Assembly (NCBI GenBank): GCA_009193005.1
Contig: SDWI01000103.1
Span: 705,458-769,457 of the forward strand
Direction: 5' to 3'
From: Lamellibrachia luymesi
Taxonomy: Eukaryota; Annelida; Polychaeta; Sabellida; Siboglinidae
Length of the DNA: 64,000 bases
This document shows, piece after piece, positions 21,326-32,700 of the stretch. A program made the translations under genes and the position numbers. Numbering within the stretch: the first letter of the stretch is position 1; every line of letters begins with the position of its first letter. The notes under the pieces were generated by a model. It had not been told where the DNA came from. It saw only the letters and a list, made by a program, of their open reading frames with translations, and did not search any database.

Positions 21326-24300
21326 TCAACGTTTGCCGTGTTTGTGCTTCTTGAAGGATCGTCTCTTCTTGCCGTCACCGTCTCCTCCCTCGACCAACTT
21401 GTCCAAGTCCACTTCCGGTGTCCTCTTCTTCTTCAGGTTACTGAGGCAAGATAGCACATTTATGAAGAACTGACTTGCATGTTACAGGCAAACTGTGTAA
21501 TCATTTCAAGTTTTCAGGCATTTCGTGAAATCACTGAGTGAAACAGTAATTTTTCGAAATGCCAAATAATTTCAGGCATTACACAAACTGACTAATTACA
21601 CAGTTTGTCTGTAAAATGTATATATACATAAGTATATATTTGTAAACTGTGAATATAGTGTAAAATAAAATGTGTTATCATAGTGTTATCATATCAATAT
21701 ATCAATCAATATACATTTTGCGAGAACAATCATGTTGCACAAGACCTTTTTAGAATGTAATGTTGGCAAAATTAATATTAGGCGTTTACATAATTAGAGA
21801 ATCCATTTAAGATTTTGTAACCTTGCACAAAACCTTATTTTCAATGTGTTGTTATCAATTTATGTCAACAATTTAAACGTTCATTTTGATAAACACAAAT
21901 TTTAATTAAACACTAATACAGTAATCATAATTAGCATTATGAATTTGGAACTGTCGTGATATGTTATCAATAAATAATCAACAATTGAACAGTGTCATCA
22001 TTTCATTCCAGAAGTAACAACGATTTAACAATGTTGTAAGATTGATCGATTTAGATTATATAACAATTACTAAATTACATACAGTACTAATTTTGTCCTC
22101 TAGGAAAATTGTATGGCAGAAGTGTTCATTCCAACACCAATTGAACTATTGTGGAAAGCCTTTAGAAGACCATTGTCTAATTGAGTAGAATGCTAAAACC
22201 AGTCATGTACTTTACAGTCTGTAGTCAGTCCATTCTTACAAACGTACAAGTAATTGCCACTGACCTCTTGACACTGACCAGTCCAGCAGGTTTGCCGCTG
22301 GACAATGCGTGGTCCCAGTCTTCCTCGGAGCCGCGGATTGAGAACTGACTCAGATCGAGACCCTTCAACACATCCAGATCCTTCTTTTGTTTCTCGCTCA
22401 CCTCCTTCGCTGCCTCACTCTGAACAACAAACAAGAACAATGTGGGTGACCAGACAAATGTATTCATTGCTTTCTTTGTATGTATATTTGTAAAGTGCAA
22501 ATGATGGGTCTAAATAAACAAGTATTGTATAGTATAGTATTGTATTGTATTGTATTTGTATGTAAATAAACAAATCTGTAAGAAATCCCCATTCATGAAT
22601 TATTATGAAGCAATGTTATCATTGCTTTCAAAATTTTACTTCACCAATCAGAAACTGAATGTAATTTTACTTGAAATATGAGAATCATGAGACTGCAATT
22701 AAAGAAGGAAGAATTACTTATGGTCAATCATCTTGTGAACCAACAGCTTTAACATGTGTTGCTTAACAGTTAGAATTTTTTTTGTTTACTAGCTTAGCTT
22801 TATATTTCAGCCAATAACAAGTTAAACTTTTGTAGGTGTTATATTTACAGTTAACCTAAAGTAGTCGTCACATTCAGTGGACTGGCGTAGATGAAGTTGA
22901 GAGGTGATGTTAAACACAACTGACCAGTTCGTCATCCATGGTCTGTTTCACTGGCTGCATGTTGATCTCTCGTCTTGCCATCATCTCCTGCTCAACTGCA
23001 CACTCCTGGATCTGACTGAAGTACTGCAAAACAAGGATCTCTTACAGAACAGTCTAACACCTAAATCAGATCTAATTTCTGCTAATTACACATCTAATTT
23101 CTGTATAATTACACTTTCTAACACTAACCACAAAAAACATTACTCAATAAACTTGTCTTTCAAGCATTTCACTTGATATGTCCTGACTTAGGATCAGTTT
23201 CTACTTACATTGGTAAAATCAATTATTGAGATACCATTTTGAAAAACAAGTACTGGATATAAAGTCTTAGTTTTGGACACCGTAATGGTAACCCAAGCTT
23301 GTTTTACATTGTTTTAAAGATTCTATCTTATACAAGTGTACATGTATATATTTTTGTGTGTTAGTTATATTTTAACATTGCCGTATGAATTTTTATTATG
23401 GATATACAACTAATTATGAATTATTATTTTAAAGCAAAACAAAAGTCATGGTTTGGGGCTATGCACCTAAGAGATAATAAAAACTAACCATGTCCAACTA
23501 AAATTTTCTCAGAATGTGTTCCAAAGGTAGAACATTTTGTTTATTTCTCCTAATGACCGAGGGCTGACATGTTGACCAGCGCAACCGATAAACGCATGCA
23601 CAGTTCTATGAAATCAGGGTAACCTAGACTAAAGTGACGTATTAAGGGAGGCCGGCGTACACAGAACCATCGCAAAGTCTCAAACAAACTTGTTATTTTG
23701 CCAGAAAGAGGACTTGTTTAGTAAACAAAGGCCAAAATATGTTACATAAGTTTAGTTTGGATGCAAATAGCATGGTCGTATCCTATTGGCAAGCATAGGA
23801 ATAGGTGTATACAAATATATTTTCATTTGGCGAGCAAATATTGCCAGAATACCATACTTATGACCTATGGTAATCTAACAGTATGTTGGCCTATGAAATT
23901 AAAATGGGTGTTCAACAAGGTTTTCCTAGTAAACCACTGACGTGATATTCTTAATTGTAGTTACAAATGGTTATGTTTTAGTAACTCCTATAGGTGCATA
24001 GGCTGAAGACCATGACTTTTGTTTTGCTTTAACACCGTCCTTATAGTTCACCAATGAGTAATTAGTTGAAATATAAAGAAGTACATTTCCTGGTCCATCT
24101 TACCTGGACCACCTTTCTGATGGACCTATTGAAGAGACCCAGTATCTGGCTGGCAGGCAGGTCAATCTCCTTCTCGAGCTGCTCCACATTCTTGTGTTGC
24201 AGTCCAAGACCCAGCAAGATTGCCTGCAGACAACACATATTGACTCGCTCAGTGGGATAGTTTATTAATAAAATACACTGGATGTTCATCATGTAGTTGC

Positions 24301-27300
24301 AAGACAACTGTTGAAAAAAACTGTAATAAACATGTTTATTGTATGGTGTGTAAAAGACCTTCACTGTCATCTGTTTGCATCAAAGTAACAAGGACAGATC
24401 TAGAAAGACTGGGACTGGGCAGTAACTGGTGCTACACAAATACCCTGGCAGACTCATTGAAATAAATATATTATCTTCTTTCAATTTATGGATTTATTAT
24501 CATTAGTTGTCCTACTGTGTGCACGAGCGAGTTTGCATGCGTGTACATGCGTGTACATATGTGTACATATGTGGAGTGAATGAAGAAACTGATGTAGCTG
24601 CAGAATGTAAATTACAATTCACCTTGTTCAAATTATCACTTGATATGACATAGTCTACTCTATTTGCATTATTGACTGCCTATTTGCGAGCACCACATAC
24701 CGACTGAGCGGCGCTCAGGTGGACGTCGATGTGGTGCAGGAAGTGGAGACGACTGATGGTTGGCAGCAGGTCCATGATCAGATGGTAGTCCACCATGTTC
24801 TGGGAGTAGAGCTCCAGTCTCTTCAGGTCGTACTTGGTGAAGTAAGTGTCCAGCTCCTTCTTGGACATTGCTACAACATCAAGTAGGGGGAACTGAGAGC
24901 TAATACATGACTAGATCAGTCAGCACAGGCTGTCTTCTTGGTATCTGTTTAACATCTAACTTGTGTTTGTAGTTTTGGCTGATCACATTCAAGACCTTCT
25001 TAAGAACTATACTTCTCAGTATTGTAAACGAACATTTAAGACCTTTACTGACAAATTCAAACCAAAATAACCATAGAATGTTGTTCAAACACCCTCTAGG
25101 AGCTGATTTATTTGGTGATCAAACTGTCATTTGATAAAAGAAGCATATCGTTCAGCAATATACAATACATCTCACACATATGGAAAATACTGGGGAATAC
25201 AAACGTTTGGCCTACTTTGATTAATTAAATTTAAGACTTTCAAGGTCTAAAAAATGCAAGATCCAATTTAAAACTCTGCACACACCTGTTTTACTTCCCA
25301 GGGAATACAAGTCTTCTACAAACAGCATCCATTAAGTCATGCAGTACATGTCCTACTTTGCAGTACATGCATCCTACCTTGCAGTACATGCATCCCATGT
25401 TGCAGTACATGTCCTACCTTGCAGTACATATTTTGTGTTGCAGTTCATGTCCTACCTTGCAGTAAATGTCCTACCTTGCAGTACATGCATCCTACCTTGC
25501 AGTACATGTCCTACATTGCAGCACATGTCCTACCTTGCAGTACATGTCCTACCTTGCAGTACATGTCCTACCTTGCAGTACATACATCCTACCTTGTAGT
25601 ATATGCATCCTACCTTGCAGTACATGCATCCTACCTTGCAGTGCGGTGTGGTAGTGTCGGTGCTGCAGTAGATTGAGAGCGAGGGAGGGAGTGAAGGTAC
25701 GGAACTGGTATGACAACAATGCACCAAAGCGCCGTCGGAAGTCTATCAACAAGTAACAGGCAAGTAAACACCACATGTTATGTGAGTGGTGTGGTGGAAG
25801 ATGAGATTCACAGATGATGTAGTAATAGGTTACAATAAAAGCCAATCATGTACTGGATTGAAAAATGTTATAACTAAGATAGCTTTTACTGAACAGTGCT
25901 ATAGAAAATGCTACGTAGAGAATTTCAGGTAATGTTTGACAAAGAGCTCATAATGTAATCCATCATAAAACAGTTGATAATATTTATGAGCGTTTTCAAA
26001 ATGTATTTAACTAGAGTGCTAAAAAAATCCATCATGAGGTTAAGACTGAAATTTCCATCATAAGCTAAGGGGCTCACTGAATGAGAAAGTTTACCTTTCC
26101 AGTAGGCCATGAGCCACAACTCCTCCTTCCCAGCCTTCCCTGTTGCTCCCTGCCCAGCCTCGTACTTCCCTGTTGCTCCCTGCCCAGCCTCGTCTTTCCC
26201 TGCATCCTCATCTTCTTCATCCAGGATCTTCAGCATGATGCAGGAATGTTCACCAGTGAGGTCATTCTGTGAGAACACAGATACAATGTAGTGTTACTGT
26301 GGATCTAGTGAATGCACAGAACACACACAGATATACAATGTAGTGTTACTGTGGATCTAGTGAATGCACAGAACACACACAGATATACAATGTAGTGTTA
26401 CTGTGGATCTAGTGAATGCACAGAACACACACAGATATACAATGTAGTGTTACTGTGGATCTAGTGAATGCACAGAACACACACAGATATACAATGTAGT
26501 GTTACTGTGGATCTAGTGAATGCACAGAACACACACAGATATACAATGTAGTGTTACTGTGGATCTAGTGAATGCACAGAACACACACAGACATACAATG
26601 TAGTGTTACTGTGGATCTAGTGAATGCACAGAACACACACACAGATACAATGTAGTGTTACTGTGGATCTAGTGCATACACAGAACACACACAGACATAC
26701 AATGTAGTGTTACTGTGGATCTAGTGAATACACAGAACACACACAGATATACAATGTAGTGTTACTGTGGATCAAGTGAATACACAGAACACACACAGAT
26801 ACAATGTAGTGTTACTGTGGATCTAGTGAATAAACAGAACACACACAGATATACAATGTAGTGTTACTGTGGATCTAGTGAATACACAGAACACACACAG
26901 ATATACAATGTAGTGTTACTGTGGATCTAGTGAATACACAGAACACACACAGATATACAATGTAGTGTTACTGTGGATCTAGTGCATACATAGCAGGCGT
27001 TTAGTCAATAAATTTAACAGATGACGTTGGAAATTGAAACTTATATAGTATGACATAACAAGATTTCACAAGACTGTCACACAGCTAAAGTGTCCAGATG
27101 GCATGTGAATAATGAAGCAATTTTTCATCTATGTGACACACTATTACTAGAGATATGCTTCAACTAACTTATGATGGTTTAAGCAGCATTTAGCATACTT
27201 TTAATTCAGCAATATTTAACATGACATTACTGTATTATCAGATCTACAGTGCGACTCACCGCAGTCTGTCGTAGGTAGACTGGAACATATCCACTTCTCT

Positions 27301-28749
27301 TCCAGAATCTGAAACCAACACAATATTTGTGTACACAACAGTGAAAGACCAAGAGCACATTGGGTATATTTTAGTTGGTTCTCTGAATAAACAAAATAGA
27401 CAACAGAGAAGTGGACAAACGTTGTATCATGTAAACATGTTGGACAATTTTATAAATCATGTACACTATAGTCATATCGAATGTTATAAATTTACTCATA
27501 TGACAATATGTATAAACAGGTTGTCTTCTCTGTGGTCATTTGACTGAAGATCTCCATCTGCCACGCGTGGAGAGTTCAGAGAGATCCGGAAAGCCCCTCT
27601 AGGCTATCCTATTTCACCTGAAGAATTGTCAGGTACAAATATAATAACCATGTCTCTTTACCAGAGAGACAGAACAGAGAAACCTGAGAGGCAAACAGGC
27701 CAGTTATAAACTGCAGGGAGAGGGGGAGGGTGTCTGACCCTGCTGTCGCTTACTTGAGCAAGTTTGCAGTAAGTCCGAATGACACTCCAAGGTAGTCGAG
27801 CTTCTCTGGGGGTCGTTCACTAAGCTTCAGAAGCAGTGGGGGCAAATTCTTCCTGGGGGTTATGCGCTCTTCCAACAGGCTGACACTCTGCAACACAGAT
27901 GGGTGACATTGTAAAACAGATATGTGACATTGTAAAACAGACATGTAACATTGTAAAACAGACAAGTGACACTGTAAAACTTTCCATGAATCTTTGTAAT
28001 TTACAGATGAACGCTATGCAATACTTAGACAGAACAAGACTGTCTCACAGTAAAAGTGATCAAGCATTTATGATGCACAAGATTTAAAACAATGAAATGT
28101 ACCATTGTGGATCACTGGTTTGTAAGATTTAGAACACTGATATGTACTGATGCGAATCACTCATTTATAAATCAATTATTTATGATAACATACATCACTT
28201 TCGACTGAGGGTGCTTCCTGGACTGGCTGGCTTTCTGTCTCAGACAGATTTGGGATCTTGCCTTCATAGTACTGTTGAAGAATCTCGAGGGCACGACTCC
28301 CATAGCCCATCTGGGAGATGGAAAGAAACAATATTATATGTTAGCATGAAAAGAATAAAACGAAACCTTAAGACAGCACACACCGTCTTTTTCAGTATGC
28401 AATCTTTAACCAAATTATTTTCATCCTTGTAAATATAAAGTATAAGTTGTGGCCGAAAAGAAGTTAATTTGAGTGTTGGATATGTTTAAAGTGTACAACC
28501 TGTTGAGATAACAAGTTGGCATAACCATGTTTAAACATAACCATGTTTAAACATCAAGAAACATTTGGTAAATCATGTTGATGTATACATGAATCCCACA
28601 TATTATCTTAAATCAACAAATACTATTTTAATATTTTTCAACCCATCCATATTATATATATTTAAGTTTCTTACCCCTTGGTAGTCGGGATGTGTGGCAA
28701 TTCTGACAATCCTGCCTCCAGACAGACTTCCAAAGTCATGGTCTTGGAA
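21326..28749 (-). CDS. NAT10: NAT10 (RNA cytidine acetyltransferase), C-terminal 437 aa in 11 exons; N-terminal part not in view
   Basis: Nucleolar enzyme that acetylates cytidine in rRNA and tRNA. Exons in transcript order: 28749-28675, 28310-28194, 27887-27754, 27308-27260, 26266-26095, 25742-25635, 24870-24701, 24223-24104, 23023-22925, 22419-22265, 21440-21326. They join in frame over 1314 nt to TGA 21328-21326. Diagnostic stretches are GGRIVRIATHPDYQGMGYGS (acetyl-CoA-binding loop of the GNAT fold), FWKRSGYVPVYLRQ, NDLTGEHSCIMLK, LLSYQF, LKRLELYSQNMVDYHLIMDL and QLEKEIDLPASQILGLFNR. The basic C-terminus (KKRRSFKKHKHGKR) is a nucleolar-type signal. Relative to human NAT10 (1025 aa) it starts within the GNAT domain at about residue 630. 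The helicase-like N-terminal half is absent, although the first exon has a normal acceptor (ttgttgtag). No frameshift or stop is seen, so this is probably the 3' part of a live gene. Confidence 0.95.
23429..24032 (+). mobile_element. TTAA-flanked MITE of about 596 bp in a NAT10 intron
   Basis: The left end reads TTAA-agcaaaacaaaagtcatggt and the right end, reverse-complemented, reads TTAA-agcaaaacaaaagtcatggt: at least 20 terminal bases are a perfect inverted repeat, with weaker pairing onward to 'ctatgcaccta'. Both ends abut TTAA (23429-23432 and 24029-24032). The interior matches the left half of the element at 8.05 kb, sharing 'gctgacatgttgaccagcgc'-type sequence and 'ggtgttcaacaaggttt'. 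There is no coding capacity. Confidence 0.8.
25335..25640 (-). repeat. Minisatellite next to a NAT10 donor site ('ctaccttgcagtacatgcat')
   Basis: About fifteen copies of 17-22 bp units, 'ctaccttgcagtacatgtc' or '...gcatc'. On the NAT10 strand each unit contains 'ctgcaag|gtagg', which matches the end and donor of the exon at 25742-25635 (GCACTGCAAG|gtaggatg). The array looks seeded from that splice junction, leaving many donor look-alikes in the intron. Open frames here on both strands are due to the repeat. Confidence 0.8.
26281..26995. repeat. 52-bp minisatellite, about 13 copies
   Basis: The unit contains 'atacaatgtagtgttactgt', 'ggatctagtgaatgcac' and 'agaacacacacag', repeated without spacers from just upstream (NAT10 sense) of the exon at 26266-26095. 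Copies differ by single bases and small indels. Units are contiguous with no unique spacers, so it is not a CRISPR array. Confidence 0.9.
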
Positions 28750-29749
28750 CTACAACAAGCAATACCACAGATGTTTATAGGGTTGCCAGAAAAAATATTC
28801 ATAAGACAAGTTTCAATAAATCTTCGTCCCTCTACCGTAGATCTAATAACGTTCACTTTATAGAGCGAAAATCTAAAAAGAAAAGTGCATTAGAATGTAC
28901 ATTTTGAGTATCTGAAAAAGAAAATAAACACAACGAATAACAGCAGGTTCAATGTGTCTGTTTTCTTTTATGTGCAATAAAATGTATCAAATGTAAATGC
29001 AAAATACTTTCTTAATTTGTCCCATTCATTGGCTTGACAAAATATGCTGGTGATCATTAAGGCCAATGCCCACTTGCCACTTATTTTGGCCATTAACTGT
29101 CCATCTGTATGAAGCAATGCATATATGAAGTTGAAGATTTACAATCTCAGCCAGTCAGATTTTGTGACATATACCAAGTTTGGCTTACATACAACATAAG
29201 ACACTTATGATAAATAATCTTATGGCTCAATCTATTTTTTTACCAACTGTACAGAATTGTACAATACAAACATCTAACGTAGTATGATTGTCATATTCCA
29301 CAACATGTCATGGAGTATTATATTCACAATAAACTAGGCAACTTGAAGATGTAGCAGACACTGGTTGACTGAAAGCACATAAGAATGTTTGCATTCTCAT
29401 CCTGTTAAGTCATAACTAAACTTCCAATGGTAAAGGTGTTAAAGTTTCCAGCATCTAGTGGCCACACCACGTGATGTCCACCTCTACTTGATGGCCCACA
29501 CTTGGGGTTACCTGAGACTCATTACCGTAGATATACCTGCCATTAAAAGCCACAGTGGCCGTTTGTGTACAGATGTTAAAGTTTGTCCCAGGATGTAACA
29601 GCCAATAGTCTGTAACGAGACACCACAGACAGTGAAGCCCTGTCAGGACCAGAGAGGACCAGTGAAGCCCTGGCAGTGGTAGATATCTCACAGCATCAGT
29701 GGAACACGTCCTGATAGCAATCACTAATCATATCTACATTTTCAACATC
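28750..29749. other. Interval between the first visible NAT10 exon and gene A
   Basis: I found no NAT10-like exon here on the minus strand, although the expected upstream residues (end of the preceding part of the enzyme) should lie nearby if introns were as short as in the rest of the gene. A moderately G+C-richer stretch at about 29450-29740 is open on the minus strand for 89 codons, but matches nothing I recognise. It may be 5' untranslated or promoter sequence of gene A. Confidence 0.4.
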
Positions 29750-32700
29750 ATGTTTGATACAGTTGTAAGTTTACTCTGCCTGTGTGGATATTACAAAGTC
29801 TCAGCCGAACTGGGTAAGCTAAGTATGTTTTACTTTGATTGCATGGAATTTACCTACCATTTTATGTAATGGTTATAGACACCAATGTGAAGTGTACATA
29901 GACTCATAGAAGCAACAGAAATGTGGTTCTTGAAAAGAGTGCTTAGTAACAGAGTGTCGTGGACAGAAAAGAAGTAATGAAGACATTCTGGAACAGCTAA
30001 CAGCAACTATAACTAATACCGTTTCACTTCAAAACAAATTACTGCAGTATTGAAAACATCACGTTTTTAATTTTTAAAAATGTTTGTGTGAATTAACAAT
30101 TTGGTTCCTCATAAGAAGACACAACACTCAAAACAATATAGAGGGCACACAAAATATTCACTTTATAACAGTTAGGATGGATTAAATCAGTTGGTTTTAA
30201 TATGAAGGCACTTAATTTTACCAATGTTTAATAAACAATTACTTTGCCAAAGTAGTGAGAGGGAGCTAGCCAGTCTAACTAAACATAACAAAACTGCAAG
30301 TACTGGATTCTTATTTCAGTGTAGAAACATTCACACTAGCATGTGCACACTAACATTGACTGTAGACTTTGGGCTAAAACCCTCTAAGTTGCCGTTCGCA
30401 GTCCAACCAGGGGGGCAAGATGAACTCCCATGTAAAATTCATCAAAAAATAAAATTATTATTATTGCATTGTTCTATTCAGCCTTTGCCTGTTATTTTAA
30501 GATATTTTATTAAAACAAACATTATTTATTTTGTATCCAATCATCATGCGATTTGTTAGATCAAGAACAGGCGGCAACATCGCACACCAGAGTGGTGTCT
30601 CTGTATCACCAGCACTCATGCACTGGCAATACTGTATATTAGTGCATCACATGTCTAACAAATCGCATGGTGACTGGATAGATTTATTTATTCTGGTCAC
30701 TGCATATTCAGTACTAAAATAATGTTTGTTTTAACGAAAAAGGTTCGGTTGAACAATTCGATAATACAAATGTTTTATTTTTTGATGAATTTTACACGTG
30801 ATTTCATCTTGACCACGGATCTCAAGAATGGTAGTGATGTCACCCCTCTGGCCCACAGCCAACCTGGACAGTATTACCAGTACACTGTTCAACAAATCCT
30901 ACCAGAAGACCACAATTAATAATAATAATAATAGTTCCATAATGCAAGAAATCATTAAAATGTGAAGAATTATAATTCAAATGTTACTATGATTAAATAA
31001 GAAATCTTTAATGCAATTTATTTCCTTTTACTGATGAAAATGCAAAACTATAACATGAATGTCTGTTTTTAGATAAACGTGTTTGAAACAGTTGCAGATG
31101 TTTACATAAAAAAAAAAAAATAATAAATCTGATAAATATTTAACTTCTACAATTTTTTTTTTACAATTTCAAATTACTCTATGCATGGGACATTATGAAA
31201 TCAATGACAACATTTACCGTTAGGATATTTTACAGTTTAACTACTGCTGTTTACTCTGACTGGGTGATTTCTACCGACACAGATGTTAATTTACAAGGTG
31301 TATGTGTGACACTCAGGTATCAGTTGACACTTGGAGACACCACCACATGGCAGTAAACACCTGTGTCAGTGTGACAGTCACACACTATGTGGTGAGACAC
31401 GAGTTCCCACTACGTCCCACCCGGCCACGACTGGCTCTTTTAAAGCACAAACAAATATAACATGGGAAACACAAGTACATCACTTATGGGCAGAGACAAA
31501 TTCCACTTGATTTGCTGCTGTATTAATAACATTTAATGTGAAGACAAAACAAGACAACTGTGTCTGATTGCATCACTGAAGTATCCGACAGTCCTTGAGA
31601 CTACTACACTCAACGTTGGCATGGAGATAAACATCACTGGACCACCATGATTTTATCAAGATAGAAGGGGAGGGAGACTAAAGTGGGTGATGAAGAGGGA
31701 GACTAAAGGGGAGGGCGGAGACAAAGGGGTGAACAGAGAGATGAAGGGGCAAGAGGAGGGAGGTGAATGGAATAAGAAAGGAAACAACAGGGGAAGAGAA
31801 AAGGGACTATGGGGGATCAGATGGCGGGAGAATGATAAGGGTGTGTGTAGAGGGGAGGCTAAAGGGGATGAGTTGAGGAAGACTTAAAGAGCTTAAAGGA
31901 ATGAGAAAGGGAAAATGGGATATGAAGCATAACGAGAGGCTGAGAAATAAGATGGGATGATTGGAGACTAATAACATTGTTCACGTTCATTGACATGTGA
32001 CACCATTACAATGTCACCCTGTCTCTTACAGTGCTCTATGACTACGGGGTGTGGGGGGAGCGAAACACAATGAATCTGCAGTGTCCAGATGATGCCCCCA
32101 ACCTGCGCATCCAGATCATCAATGCCACAGCTGGCTACTTCGTGTCATGTGACAGCAGTGTCGAGAAATGGTGGACCTGTCAAACTCAGTGTTATAATGA
32201 TGTTGGTTTTGACTTTGCACCAATGACGATTGGGGACTGGGCTCATGCGAGGGAGCTGCGGGCCTGCCAGGGGGCAGTACAGTGCGAGGTGACGATACTA
32301 CAGCTGATAGTGATGTGTGGCACGAAGAGTCTGGCGAGCAACTATGAGTACATCTACTACAACTGTAGTGACCCTGGTGAGTGTAAGAGGAACTAGTCAC
32401 TTGTAATGCTGCATTCTGGGGCATTGTGGCTCGTCAGTTAGAGCACTACGGAGAAGTCCACCTACTGCCGCCATTGTCTTTTCAGAAGAGACATTAAAGC
32501 CATTGGTCCTTCTACCTGGTGTCTATGTCAGAGGATGTAAGAGATCCCTGACAGGGAAACACCTGTTGTAGACTCATTGAGCCAATGGTCTCAATCTATA
32601 GAAACCAACATGGCCGCCGCACCAGCTGCTGCGATCAACTTTCTCTGATGATGGAGTAGGTTCAATGAGCTGCCCCTTGTCTAGGACCAGGTGGATACCA

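Noticed and set aside
22305..22493. Plus-strand frame rich in Ser/Pro
   Set aside because: Antisense of the NAT10 exon at 22265-22419.
25339..25727. Cys/Tyr/Leu-rich frames on both strands
   Set aside because: Produced by the 17-22-bp minisatellite beside a NAT10 donor.
26281..26995. Regular 52-bp array that could be mistaken for a CRISPR array
   Set aside because: Units are contiguous with no unique spacers, and the context is a eukaryotic intron.
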